A DNA stretch of 64,000 nucleotides from G963662655 sp963665015 (GTDB taxonomy: Bacteria; Cloacimonadota; Cloacimonadia; Cloacimonadales; JAIOQZ01), in contig CAXXSY010000004.1 of assembly GCA_963665015.2 (NCBI GenBank), positions 2,294,001 to 2,358,000 of the forward strand. Reading direction: 5' to 3'. A program made the position numbers and the translations under genes. Below the pieces are notes generated by a model, which ran no database searches, was not told where the DNA came from, and saw only the letters and a program-made list of their open reading frames with translations. Positions 1 to 9,200 of the stretch are shown here, in pieces (the stretch's first letter is position 1; every line of letters starts with the position of its first letter).

Positions 1-152
1 GCGTCTTCACGCATTTCCTCAACCACAAACAGCAGCAATACCTCGACAAATTCAGGCCGGCGGAGTGGGTGCGAGACTTCCTCGCCACCATGACCGATCG
101 CTACTTCAACGAGCAGGTCAAGGAACGCCTCCTGCCCGGAAGATACCTATAA
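1..152 (+). CDS. C-terminal end of an HD-type dNTP triphosphohydrolase-like protein (5' truncated)
   Basis: An open frame enters from the left edge (first full codon at base 3) and ends with TAA at 150-152, giving about 49 residues. The segment EWVRDFLATMTDRYF followed by a short basic end resembles the C-terminus of deoxyguanosinetriphosphate triphosphohydrolase-like HD proteins, where a (V/C)xDFIxGMTDRYA segment is typical. The catalytic HD region would lie upstream of the window, so the assignment rests on this short tail only. prfB starts 12 bases after the stop, which suggests co-transcription. It could be another helical protein that shares this ending. Confidence 0.5.
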   Translation, partial: VFTHFLNHKQQQYLDKFRPAEWVRDFLATMTDRYFNEQVKERLLPGRYL

Positions 153-164
153 ACAGGAGAAGGA

Positions 165-1293
165 ATGGAACTCAACGAACTTCAAAGACAGGCTGACCAG
201 ACACTCGATAAAATCGACGAGATCAGGGGGTATCTTTGACCTGGATGCAATCCGGTCACAGCTCGATACGTTAGAGAAAAAATCGCAGGAACCCGGATTC
301 TGGAACGACCAGAACGAAGCCCAGAAAATCACACGCAAGATGAGCGGTCTCAGAACCCAGATTGAAAACGACGACAAGCTTCACGAGATGTCGGGCGAAA
401 TCAGGACCTACGTCGAGCTGCTCCAGGAAGAGGAGAACGAACCGCTCTTCAAGGAAGCCATGAACGAAATCGAAGGCTTCATGCAAGAGCTGGAAGGCAT
501 CGAAGTCAAGTTTCTGCTCAACGGCAGGCACGACAACGACGACGCCATCCTCACCATCCACCCGGGCGCCGGCGGCACCGAGTCGCAGGATTGGGCGGAA
601 ATGCTCCTGCGCATGTACAAACGCTGGGCGGACCGCGAAGGCTGCACGACCACCGAGCTCGACTACCAGCCCGGCGACGAGGCCGGCATCAAGAGCGTCA
701 CCCTCGAGATATGCGGCGAATTCGTCTTCGGACTGCTAAAGGCGGAGATCGGCGTCCATCGACTGGTGCGAATCTCTCCCTTCAACGCGCAGGGCAAGCG
801 CCAGACCTCCTTCGCGTCCGTGTTCGTCTATCCCCTCATCGAAGAGGACGACAGCATCGAGATCAATGCGAAAGACCTTAAAATAGACACCTATCGCGCC
901 AGCGGAGCAGGCGGTCAGCATGTCAACACCACCGATTCAGCCGTGCGCATCACCCATATCCCCACGGGCATCATCGTGCAGTGCCAGAACGAGCGCTCGC
1001 AGATCAAGAATCGCGCCACCGCCATGAAAATTCTCACCTCACGCCTGATCCAGCAGCAGGAAGAGGAGAAAGAAAAAGAGAAACAGAAGCTGGAGAACGA
1101 AAAAACCGAGATCGGATGGGGCAACCAGATTCGATCCTACGTGTTCCACCCCTACCAGATGGTGAAAGACCACCGTACAAATCACGAGACCGGTAACACA
1201 TCCAACGTAATGGATGGCGACCTGAACGGTTTTATCTATGCATGGCTGAAAGACTCGGCCAGAAAAAAAGCGAAGAAGGCACACCAGGTATGA
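165..1293 (+). CDS. prfB: peptide chain release factor 2, made by programmed +1 frameshift
   Basis: RF2 terminates translation at UGA and UAA. The ATG at 165 follows AGGAGAAGG. Twenty-four codons later the frame meets TGA at 237-239, and the reading continues in the +1 frame from GAC at 238, giving a product of about 375 residues, the normal RF2 length. The stop-codon recognition motif SPF is present in HRLVRISPFNAQG. The peptidyl-tRNA hydrolysis motif GGQ is at about residues 249-251 (GAGGQHVNTTDSAVRI). The frameshift makes expression autoregulated by RF2 level, as in the well-studied family. The last bases overlap the uppS start (ATGA). A caller that ignores the shift would place the start at 340 and lose the N-terminus. 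Confidence 0.95.
225..240 (+). promoter_or_regulatory. prfB programmed +1 frameshift site
   Basis: AGGGGG at 225-230 is an internal Shine-Dalgarno-like stimulator placed three bases before CTT TGA C (CTT at 234-236, TGA at 237-239). This is the canonical bacterial RF2 recoding cassette: slippage from CTT to TTT when the in-frame UGA is decoded slowly. Both the spacing and the C after the stop match the established pattern. Confidence 0.95.
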
Positions 1294-2015
1294 CCGAATT
1301 CGAAAGACTGACAAAACAGCTCGACCCGAAGAAGATGCCGCAACACGTCGGCATCATCATGGACGGCAACGGCAGATGGGCGAAACAGCACCTCGTGCAA
1401 CGTCTGTCCGGACACCTCAAGGGACGCGAGGTCGTGCGCGATATCGTCGTAGCGTCCGACGACATCGGGCTGAAATGCCTCACCATCTACGCCTTCTCCA
1501 CCGAGAACTGGCGTCGCTCCACGCTCGAAGTGAAGGGACTCCTGAAGCTCAACATGGAGTCGATCAAATCGAATATCGACGAGCTGCACGGCAACAACAT
1601 CCAGGTTCGCTACCTCGGAAGTAAAACCCGTCTCGACCCCGACTACGAGCGCAAGATGAACGAGGTCTGCAAGAAGACATGGAAAAACACCGGGCTGAAA
1701 TTCAACATCGCGTTCAACTACGGCGGCAGGCAGGAGATCGTCGAGGCGGTCAACGAGATCGTCAGCGAGAGTCCGGGCACTCAAATCACCGAGGAGATGA
1801 TCGCCGACCACCTCTATTCGAAGGGGCTTCCCGATCCCGACCTCATCATCCGCACCAGCGGCGAACTTCGCTTATCGAACTTCCTTCTGTGGCAAAGCGC
1901 CTACTCGGAGCTGTGGTTTACCAGCACCCTGTGGCCCGATTTTACCCGTGTCGATTTCGTAAACGCGATCCTCGATTTCCAGAAACGCAATAGAAAATTT
2001 GGAGCCGTGAAATAA
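1290..2015 (+). CDS. uppS: isoprenyl (undecaprenyl) diphosphate synthase
   Basis: This cis-prenyltransferase condenses farnesyl diphosphate with isopentenyl diphosphates to make the C55 lipid carrier for peptidoglycan and surface glycans. The catalytic motif MDGNGRWA has its Asp at about residue 25. The C-terminal signature DLIIRTSGELRLSN followed by FLLWQ and SELWF is complete. The ATG at 1290 overlaps the prfB stop, and starting here gives 241 residues, the usual family size (about 230-260). Open sequence further upstream lies inside prfB and is not needed. The cdsA start overlaps the stop by one base, so the two membrane-lipid genes look translationally coupled. Confidence 0.95.
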   Translation: MTEFERLTKQLDPKKMPQHVGIIMDGNGRWAKQHLVQRLSGHLKGREVVRDIVVASDDIGLKCLTIYAFSTENWRRSTLEVKGLLKLNMESIKSNIDELHGNNIQVRYLGSKTRLDPDYERKMNEVCKKTWKNTGLKFNIAFNYGGRQEIVEAVNEIVSESPGTQITEEMIADHLYSKGLPDPDLIIRTSGELRLSNFLLWQSAYSELWFTSTLWPDFTRVDFVNAILDFQKRNRKFGAVK

Positions 2016-2815
2016 TGGAACTCGTATGGCGCCTTCTTCTCGCCTTCTTCTTCATGCCGCTGATCCTGCTCATCTACTTCTATGGCGGCATCCCCATGAT
2101 CGTCGCACTGTCGCTGCTGAACCTCACCGCGACCGCCGAGCTGCGCAGAATATTCGTCGCCCGGGGTGTCAAAATCTCGCGCCTGATCATCCCCTTCAAC
2201 TTCCTGGTCTTCCTCTCCGGAACCTGGGGCGGGCCATCGACCATCGTGGCCTCCATGATGATCGTCTATTTCGTATTCACCGGCGACGACCTCCTGAAGA
2301 ACAAGCTCGAAGGATCGCTCCAGCGCATCTCGGCACGGTTCTTCATCATGGTCTATGGCGGTCTGTTCGTCTCGTCCTTCTACAAGCTCCGCTACATGCC
2401 CCACGGCAAATACATCGTCATCTTCCTGCTCATCGTCACCTGGATCACCGATTCCTCCGCCTACTTCGCAGGTCGGTGGTTCGGAAAGCACCGCGAAATT
2501 TTCCTTGCGAGCCCCAAGAAATCTCTCGAGGGCTTCCTGGCGGCGGTGTTCTTCGCCTTCGCGGCGTCGATCGGCGCTAAGCTGATCTTCCCATCCTGCA
2601 TCACCTGGATCGAGGCGATCCTGATCGGGTTCGCGACGGGCATCTTCGGCCAGTTCGGAGACCTTGTTGAATCGATGATTAAGCGCGACGCCGGCGTCAA
2701 GGACAGCTCCAACGTCATCCCGGGCCACGGCGGCATCCTCGACCGCTTCGACAGCCTGCTCGCCTCCGCGCCGATCCTCTACGTGATCCTGCGGCTTCTA
2801 TACATCTTCCAGTAA
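2015..2815 (+). CDS. cdsA: phosphatidate cytidylyltransferase (CDP-diglyceride synthase)
   Basis: CdsA makes CDP-diacylglycerol from CTP and phosphatidic acid, the branch point of phospholipid synthesis. The protein is about 266 residues, almost entirely hydrophobic helices, with the full family signature near the C-terminus: SMIKRDAGVKDSS followed by HGGILDRFDS, including the KR, KD and HGG-DR residues. The ATG overlaps the TAA of uppS by one base (TAATG). The uppS-cdsA pairing is common in bacteria. A weak hairpin 40 bases after the stop may end the operon. Confidence 0.95.
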   Translation: MELVWRLLLAFFFMPLILLIYFYGGIPMIVALSLLNLTATAELRRIFVARGVKISRLIIPFNFLVFLSGTWGGPSTIVASMMIVYFVFTGDDLLKNKLEGSLQRISARFFIMVYGGLFVSSFYKLRYMPHGKYIVIFLLIVTWITDSSAYFAGRWFGKHREIFLASPKKSLEGFLAAVFFAFAASIGAKLIFPSCITWIEAILIGFATGIFGQFGDLVESMIKRDAGVKDSSNVIPGHGGILDRFDSLLASAPILYVILRLLYIFQ

Positions 2816-2854
2816 TTTTCCTCGATCCTCCCTCCACCCATCAACATTCGGATA

Positions 2855-2884
2855 ACAACATGTTACGCAAGGTGTAAATGTTGT
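2855..2884 (+). terminator. possible terminator hairpin after cdsA
   Basis: ACAACAT (2855-2861) and TTAC (2863-2866) pair with GTAA (2874-2877) and ATGTTGT (2878-2884) around a 7-base loop with one bulged G. It is followed by GTTACTTTTCC, a weak U-tract. The rest of the 2816-3323 gap holds the repeats listed separately and an AT-rich stretch before the next gene. Confidence 0.35.
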
Positions 2885-2936
2885 GTTACTTTTCCCCTGT
2901 ACGTGCTATCCACATAACTATCGTCGGGTTGGTGTA

Positions 2937-3054
2937 AGGGGCAGGTCCCCGTGCCTGCCTTTCCATGTCTTATAACCAACTGTTTATCAAGCACTTACAG
3001 TGTCAATACCATATTGGCAAAGAATTGAGAGGGCTGGCACGGGGACCTGCCCCT
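2937..3054. repeat. pair of inverted 23-bp GC-rich repeat units
   Basis: The unit AGGGGCAGGTCCCCGTGCCTGCC (shown here as two parts: AGGGGCAGGTCCCC and GTGCCTGCC) lies at 2937-2959. Its reverse complement recurs at 3032-3054 with one mismatch in 23. Each unit is itself partly palindromic. A looser relative lies at 3092-3110 and another at 9163-9194. The open frame that crosses this region upstream of the next gene is not taken as coding. Confidence 0.75.
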
Positions 3055-3122
3055 ACGACAGAGAAGAGAATCGACCGCGCATTTTCACACAGCCTGCCCG
3101 TGCCTGCCCGTCTCTGAAAAAT

Positions 3123-3140
3123 GCGGACGAAGACGTCCGC
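3123..3140. repeat. dispersed palindrome GCGGACG-N4-CGTCCGC
   Basis: GCGGACG AAGA CGTCCGC followed by GTTCC. The same element, with AAAA in the loop, is found at 59493-59510, in both cases preceded by AAAT or AAAAAT. It is therefore a dispersed intergenic palindrome family. Confidence 0.75.
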
Positions 3141-3153
3141 GTTCCCGGAGAAT

Positions 3154-3171
3154 GCCAAGCTGGAGCTTGGC
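3154..3171. repeat. palindrome GCCAAGC-TGGA-GCTTGGC, relative of the 9.2-kb tandem array
   Basis: The palindrome is followed by GGACCAAGGAGAG. The reverse complement of the tandem units at 9201-9458 reads GCCGACCTGGAGTTCGGC followed by GGACC. The two therefore align, with paired changes in the stem (A-T here, G-C there). Confidence 0.7.
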
Positions 3172-3323
3172 GGACCAAGGAGAGCACCCTACAGGAAGGA
3201 GTATCACCCATCGAATTTCCATCATGCATTATTTATTTCGAAGCATACTGGAATATTTCTTGCAATTTATTTTTTATTGAAATAGAATTGTCACCATCCA
3301 CCAGATCAAAGCAAGGAGACATT

Positions 3324-6224
3324 ATGAATCGGCATGGGTTATTAATCGTATTACTGTGTGTTTTCGGCATTCTGTCCGCCACCGGCACGCTTCTCTGGGA
3401 TGCATGCGTACCTGTCGTCGAAAACGACGGACTTGAATACCATGGCTCCGGTTGTCAGTTCGAGGACGGCAGCACGATGATCGCGTGGTGCAAGAATGTC
3501 AACGGCTACCGCAATATCTACGTCATGCGATACGACAGCGCGGGACAACCAGTATGGACGGAACCGCGCATCGTCAACACGGACACTTCTTCGCAATACG
3601 GCGTATCCCTCAAACCACTTGCGGACGGCAATATCATGCTGCTCTGGACCAGATTCGTTTCGTATGAAAACTGGCAGAGTTGCGTACAGATAATCGATGC
3701 TCAAGGTAGTCCGGTTTGGGAAGAGCCCTACCTGTTCGGTAGCGGTTTGGAATATGCGTATTTTTGTATCCCCGACGATGAAGATGGTGCTTACATCGTT
3801 TTGAATCAGGGAGATATGACAGGAGAGCTTATCCATCTGAACAATGAAGGACAACCGGACTGGGAGAACGGAGGGCTCGACCTGTTCGGCGATATGGAGT
3901 TCATTGAAAATAAACCTCGGGCCTGTATGGATGGCAATGGAGGCATTATTGTCGCAGGTATGGTTTATGACCGTCCTCAAGGGGACTGGTATGTTGGCAT
4001 TCAGCGCGTTACTCCGGAAGGCGATACGCCCTGGGGTGACGATGGGTACATCTTACTTCAGGAAACCGAAAACTACGATTATGTAACCGTGCTGCGAACC
4101 GGCGACAATCAGTTTTCATTGATCCATCAACTGCCCTGCGGCGACTATGACGGCATTCAGATTCACCGGATCGATCCGGACGGACAAGTCCTTTCGCAAG
4201 TCTCATACGATTTCGGATTCAGTCTCGATAATGGAAGTTCCTATACAACTGACGCTGTCGCGGATCAGGATGGCAACATCTACATTGCATGGTCGGAAAC
4301 CAATTATGGGTACGACAGGTTTTCACTCGAAAAGATCACACCGGACAATCAGCTTCCCTGGGATATCTCCATCGAGGGCAACTCATCCGTAGGGAATTTT
4401 CGATTATCCATTGCCGCTGACGGTTCATTATGCCATGCATGGAGAGAAGGACATCTCAATATCTGCAGAGTAATGATGCAGCGCTACGATCAGGATGGAA
4501 ATCCGCAGTGGGAAACGCCCGGACTCGCCGTCGCCGAGGGTCTCGATTCTTTTTACGGACTGAACCTGTTTCCGATCGACGACGCCATGCTGGTCTTCTG
4601 GCAGGAACAAAGGGAAGAAGTTTGCGATCTTTGCAGACAGATATTCGATACCGACGGTGAACCACAACTGGACGAAAACGAAATCGGGATCATGCGTGGT
4701 TACGACTTCCATCCATCGAATACAAGGTTCGCCGATTGCGACGAACTGCCGGACCGGCTGGCGTTTACCTGGTTCGGCCCCAACTGGTACTTCCAGACGC
4801 TTGGTCTCGATGGAGCGATAACCGCGCCCTATCCGGGAACGCTTTTCTTCGACAATACGGAAAACCATGGCGAAGTCCTTGCCATGGAGCAGATCGAGGA
4901 CGACTACATCATCGTGTGGGTATATACTGAAAATCACGGTCAAACCATCCATGCCAATCGATTCGATCAAGCCGGCAACCGGCTATGGCAGGATGATTTG
5001 ATCGTTTATACAAACACTGATTGGTTCTACCCGTTACTCCGCGTGAGAATGGATGTGACTGACGATGAGATCACGATCGCGTGGTTGCAGACAGCTGAAT
5101 ACAACTACGTTCTCATGGCTCAGAAAATTACAGGCGGTCAACCGGCATGGACCGAGCCGGCCGTGATATTGGATGGTTTGCCTTTTGCATCGTACTTTAT
5201 CGACATCGTGGATGACTATATCATCTGGAATGCTGATGGCCCACAAAATCGGATACTGCGTATAGACTCCGACGGCTCGCCCTACGACGGATGGGATGAG
5301 AATGGATCCGTGATCTGCTCAATCAATGATTTCAGAGATACATACGTAATCGATTCCAGCGAGCATGGATTGGCATTCGCATGGATCGATTACTACGCCG
5401 ATTATAACACGATCTATCTGCAAACAATATCCGAAGACGGCGCTGTAGGATGGGAGGACGGTAACCCGCTTCATACAGATTATCGCCTGTATGATCCATG
5501 TATTGCGTTCTCGGAGCACACTTTTTTCGCAACATGGTACACAGACGGAACTCTCAACGACCTCTACGCCATGGCTTTCGACATGAACGGCAATCCGCTG
5601 TGGGATGAAGAGCACAGCGCTTTCGGAAACATCGGTGGCAGGATTTGCGACATCGCGCCAACGCCGGACGGTTGCCTGCTCGTTGGCTCGGACGACTATT
5701 CCACGGAAAATGGACGTGACATTATCCTGCAGCATATCGATTTCGAAGGTACGCTCTGGGACGACCTTTTCTACGTCTGTGAATTGCCCGGGGGCCAGTG
5801 GACGCCCGAAATCTTCCCGGCGCAGGACAACAAGTACTTCATCACATGGGAGGATTATCGGAACTTTGTCACCTATGATTCCGAAATCTACGCCCAGCTC
5901 TACCGGTACGAACCGCTATCGACGGACGATCCGACCGACATCCCGGCATGGGAGCCGGACATGAAAGTCTATCCGAATCCGTTCAACCCCGAGACGACCG
6001 TGCGGTTCTCGCTGCCGACCGATTCAAACGTCGATCTGAAGGTCTATAACGTGAAGGGGCAGCTTGTCCGGACACTCTGCGACGAGGTGCTTCCGCTCGG
6101 AAGCCATGAAATCACCTGGGACGGCACCGACAACGCAAAAAAATGCGTGTCCAGCGGCGTCTATCTGATCAAGCTGGACATCGAAGGCGCATCCTATAGG
6201 AAAAAAGTATTGCTACTGAAATAA
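3324..6224 (+). CDS. large secreted protein with sorting-like C-terminal tail (paralog 1 of 4)
   Basis: The product is 966 residues. The ATG at 3324 follows GCAAGGAGAC and begins a signal peptide (MNRHGLLIVLLCVFGILSATG); the frame is open further upstream but through repeat sequence. The body contains many short units of the type (D/N)xxGxxxW(D/E), for example DSAGQPVWTEP and DQDGNPQWETP, which suggests a beta-propeller-like fold. No enzymatic motif is visible. The tail (about residues 880-966) has YPNPFNPET, VYNVKGQLVRTL, WDGTDNAKK and GVYLIKL and ends VLLLK. This matches the FlgD-Ig/type-A secretion-tail family that marks proteins for outer-surface export in FCB bacteria. Binding or structural surface role is inference. 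Confidence 0.85.
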   Translation: MNRHGLLIVLLCVFGILSATGTLLWDACVPVVENDGLEYHGSGCQFEDGSTMIAWCKNVNGYRNIYVMRYDSAGQPVWTEPRIVNTDTSSQYGVSLKPLADGNIMLLWTRFVSYENWQSCVQIIDAQGSPVWEEPYLFGSGLEYAYFCIPDDEDGAYIVLNQGDMTGELIHLNNEGQPDWENGGLDLFGDMEFIENKPRACMDGNGGIIVAGMVYDRPQGDWYVGIQRVTPEGDTPWGDDGYILLQETENYDYVTVLRTGDNQFSLIHQLPCGDYDGIQIHRIDPDGQVLSQVSYDFGFSLDNGSSYTTDAVADQDGNIYIAWSETNYGYDRFSLEKITPDNQLPWDISIEGNSSVGNFRLSIAADGSLCHAWREGHLNICRVMMQRYDQDGNPQWETPGLAVAEGLDSFYGLNLFPIDDAMLVFWQEQREEVCDLCRQIFDTDGEPQLDENEIGIMRGYDFHPSNTRFADCDELPDRLAFTWFGPNWYFQTLGLDGAITAPYPGTLFFDNTENHGEVLAMEQIEDDYIIVWVYTENHGQTIHANRFDQAGNRLWQDDLIVYTNTDWFYPLLRVRMDVTDDEITIAWLQTAEYNYVLMAQKITGGQPAWTEPAVILDGLPFASYFIDIVDDYIIWNADGPQNRILRIDSDGSPYDGWDENGSVICSINDFRDTYVIDSSEHGLAFAWIDYYADYNTIYLQTISEDGAVGWEDGNPLHTDYRLYDPCIAFSEHTFFATWYTDGTLNDLYAMAFDMNGNPLWDEEHSAFGNIGGRICDIAPTPDGCLLVGSDDYSTENGRDIILQHIDFEGTLWDDLFYVCELPGGQWTPEIFPAQDNKYFITWEDYRNFVTYDSEIYAQLYRYEPLSTDDPTDIPAWEPDMKVYPNPFNPETTVRFSLPTDSNVDLKVYNVKGQLVRTLCDEVLPLGSHEITWDGTDNAKKCVSSGVYLIKLDIEGASYRKKVLLLK

Positions 6225-6240
6225 CCGACAGGAGGTGAAG

Positions 6241-9069
6241 ATGAAACACTGCATGCTACTAATTGTACTGACGATTGTTGTAACCGGACTTGTTGCTGAA
6301 GGCGAATTCCTGTGGCAGGAGGGCGGCAAACCGCTCGTTACCAGCGCGGATATTCGCTGGAACGGAAGCGCTGTCGATACACCGGACGGCGGCAAGATCA
6401 TCGTTTGGAGCGAAACGACATCGGGCAACCACGATATCGTGGCAACGCGTCTCGATGCGAACGGACAACTGGCGTGGGATGTGCCGCGCGTACTGGTCGA
6501 TATGGAGAGCCCCGCCTATGATGAGCAAGTCGCGCTGTCATCGGATGGATGCATTCTATTATCCTGGTATTCATATTACGATGGGCTCTTATGTGTGAAC
6601 AAGTTCGATATGGAAGGCAATCAGTTGTGGGACGAATCGTATTCTCACGAGTGTTACTGCGGTTATTATAATGAATATCACAATCGTCCACTGATTCCCG
6701 ATCTCAACGGTGGCGTATATGCTCTCTGGAATACCAATGGGCCAAGCTTCGCCATGCACCTCGACAGTGCGGGAAACAGCGAGTGGGACGCACCGCTGGA
6801 ACTCTTTGAAGATTACGACGATCCTCACGTCTATGTCTATGATGTCATTGCTGACGGTGAGGACGGATTCATCGCCGGAAGCAATCTGAATTGGGACGGG
6901 CAAAGTGTGATCGCGTTGCAGCACGTCCTGCCGGACGGAAGTACGGACTGGTATCTCGAAATGCCGAAAGGACGCGACCAGCAGATCATCCGTACGGGCG
7001 AGGGCCAGTTCGCTCTGGTTACCGCTGAATATATCGATTCCCGTTACAATATTTGTCTCTATCGCTTCGATTCGGGTGGAGAACTGCTGACCGATGAACC
7101 GCTACTGCTCGATGACATCGATTCGGTGATAGAAATCAATTTGGAGATGGACGCCCAAGGCAATCTGTATGTCGGCTTGAATTACAGAGTTTGCTTCGTG
7201 GGGATACTGGATACATACAAAATCACACCGGATAATCAGATTTCCTGGACATTCAGTCCGGAATTGAGCACGGACGCTTATCCGCACGTGCTACGAACCG
7301 GTGTCGATTCATCGGGGAATGTTTACCAATCGTATTTCACCGAAAACGAAATCGGCATCAACATCCTCAAACTCCAGCCGAACGGCGAACTGAGCTGGAG
7401 CAATGTATTGGCAAGCGACACCAACGACTACGCGATATATGCCGACATGGTTCTGGATATCGATGATGACAGCGCCACCGTGATATGGAATGCAATATCC
7501 GATCAATACGACGTGATTTATCGGCAGACATGCACCGGAGACGGCTCCGTTGTATATGAAGATGAAGACACTTATCTCCATCAAGGCTGGTCCAACGATT
7601 TCGACTCCTTTGCATACGCGGAAAGTAGTGATCCCCAAGACGAGCTATTCTTCACCTGGCTCAACGACCGTGACAAAACCGTCAACATGCAAAGCCTCGA
7701 TACCAGCGGAGAACTGGGCATCGAGGATCCTGGAGCGCAAATTGCATTCTTGACAGGTGAATATACCGAAATCAAATCCATCCTCGAGGTCGATAACCAA
7801 TATTACATCGCATGGCAGGAGTACATCAACGATGTACTTAATCTCTACGTAAACCTGTTCGATCATGAAGGAAACAGACAATGGCAAGAAGATATACTGG
7901 TCGAAGGGATCAATTCTTATTCAGCAGTTACCACCGTTTTCCACGACGACCACCTCCTTATATATGCTCTTGGATGGGGAGAGCATTTTAATTACGATCT
8001 GAAGGCACAAAGGATCCAAGACGGCCAGCTTGTCTGGGATGAGCCGGTCACGATCAGCGACGATGTCGATTCCGATTACCTCGTGGCAATCGAAGACTAC
8101 GTGTTTTTCGAAGAATGTGCGACCCGGCTGGACGCAAACGGCGAACCGTGCGAGGGATGGGATATGGAAGGCATTGACCTGGAAGATGTTGGCACCCTCC
8201 TCATGGATCCCATGGTTACGGATGAAGGTATTATTCTGATTGGGAAAATCAGACATAACAATGACTATTGGGTGAGAATGCAAATCCTTCACGCGGACGG
8301 AACAACGGAATACGGTGTAGAACCGATACTGGTTGAAAGCGATGACGTGCAATTCAACAAGGCCTTCGTGACCGACGAAATCGTTTATCTTCTCGGATTG
8401 CATGGAACGAACCTGATGGCAAAAGCCGTTGACTTCGAGGGCAATCCCGTGTGGGACTCCGATGTCATGATCGCTTCCCCTGTCCATAAAATGCTCGACA
8501 CGAAACTGATCCCGGATGGAATCCTTATGCTGTACGCACGTTATGACAACGAGGCCGACAGAACCCTCTACGAACTTCAGCACATCGATTTCGGTGGCGA
8601 ACTGTGGGAAGATACGCAAATCATAACCGATAAAATGGCATACTACCACCACGCGAACATCACCCCGGCAACGGACAACCGCTACTTCATTACCTGGATC
8701 GAAGATCGCGATGTCTCGGACACGGGATACCTCTACGGGCAGCTCCTACATTATGAGCCCCTCGCGAACGACGAACAGACGGACATCCCGGCATGGAAAC
8801 CGAACATGAGCGTCTATCCGAATCCGTTCAATCCCGAGACGAACGTGCGGTTCTCATTGTGCAGGGACTCGAAGGTCGATCTGAAGGTCTATAACGTGAA
8901 GGGGCAGCTTGTCCGGACACTCTGCGACGAGGTGCTTCCGCTCGGAAACCATGAAATCACCTGGGACGGCACCGACAACGCGAAGAAGAGCGTCTCCAGC
9001 GGTGTCTATCTCTTCAACCTGAAGATCAATGGTAACGACTATCGAAGCAAGGCGCTGCTGTTGAAATAG
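6241..9069 (+). CDS. large secreted protein with sorting-like C-terminal tail (paralog 2 of 4)
   Basis: The product is 942 residues from the ATG at 6241; GGAGGTG at 6231-6237 is the ribosome site, so the GTG inside it is not the start. A signal peptide is followed by repeated units such as DANGQLAWDVP and DMEGNQLWDES. The landmark KITPDNQ is shared with the other three paralogs, and the tail (YPNPFNPET...LLLK) is of the same family. Over 107 bases near the 3' end (8875-8981) the DNA differs from paralog 1 (6030-6136) at one position only, while the bodies have clearly diverged. It lies 16 bases after paralog 1. Role unknown; probably cell-surface. Confidence 0.85.
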   Translation: MKHCMLLIVLTIVVTGLVAEGEFLWQEGGKPLVTSADIRWNGSAVDTPDGGKIIVWSETTSGNHDIVATRLDANGQLAWDVPRVLVDMESPAYDEQVALSSDGCILLSWYSYYDGLLCVNKFDMEGNQLWDESYSHECYCGYYNEYHNRPLIPDLNGGVYALWNTNGPSFAMHLDSAGNSEWDAPLELFEDYDDPHVYVYDVIADGEDGFIAGSNLNWDGQSVIALQHVLPDGSTDWYLEMPKGRDQQIIRTGEGQFALVTAEYIDSRYNICLYRFDSGGELLTDEPLLLDDIDSVIEINLEMDAQGNLYVGLNYRVCFVGILDTYKITPDNQISWTFSPELSTDAYPHVLRTGVDSSGNVYQSYFTENEIGINILKLQPNGELSWSNVLASDTNDYAIYADMVLDIDDDSATVIWNAISDQYDVIYRQTCTGDGSVVYEDEDTYLHQGWSNDFDSFAYAESSDPQDELFFTWLNDRDKTVNMQSLDTSGELGIEDPGAQIAFLTGEYTEIKSILEVDNQYYIAWQEYINDVLNLYVNLFDHEGNRQWQEDILVEGINSYSAVTTVFHDDHLLIYALGWGEHFNYDLKAQRIQDGQLVWDEPVTISDDVDSDYLVAIEDYVFFEECATRLDANGEPCEGWDMEGIDLEDVGTLLMDPMVTDEGIILIGKIRHNNDYWVRMQILHADGTTEYGVEPILVESDDVQFNKAFVTDEIVYLLGLHGTNLMAKAVDFEGNPVWDSDVMIASPVHKMLDTKLIPDGILMLYARYDNEADRTLYELQHIDFGGELWEDTQIITDKMAYYHHANITPATDNRYFITWIEDRDVSDTGYLYGQLLHYEPLANDEQTDIPAWKPNMSVYPNPFNPETNVRFSLCRDSKVDLKVYNVKGQLVRTLCDEVLPLGNHEITWDGTDNAKKSVSSGVYLFNLKINGNDYRSKALLLK

Positions 9070-9076
9070 GTTCGGC

Positions 9077-9130
9077 TTTCGCGTAGCGAAAACGATACCC
9101 TTGAGCGTTGTAATTTCGGCTTACCGAAAT
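9077..9130. other. two small hairpins after paralog 2
   Basis: TTTCGC-GTA-GCGAAA (9077-9091) and ATTTCGG-CTTA-CCGAAAT (9113-9130) are perfect stems just after the stop at 9069. Neither has a clear U-tract, so a terminator role is uncertain. Confidence 0.5.
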
Positions 9131-9162
9131 CATGTTAGCGGGTAACGTTGGAAGTTAGAATT

Positions 9163-9194
9163 GAAGAGGGCAGGCATCCGTGTCTGCCCTCTTC
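9163..9194. repeat. 32-bp hairpin with perfect 10-bp arms
   Basis: GAAGAGGGCA and TGCCCTCTTC enclose a 12-base loop (GGCATCCGTGTC). The core GGGCAGGCA...TGCCC is a relaxed relative of the 23-bp units at 2937-3054. It directly precedes the 37/38-bp tandem array. Confidence 0.7.
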
Positions 9195-9200
9195 TGTACT

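Noticed and set aside
3000..3323. N-terminal extension of the first secreted protein.
   Set aside because: It runs through two palindromic repeats and lacks a ribosome site; the ATG at 3324 has a Shine-Dalgarno and starts a signal peptide.
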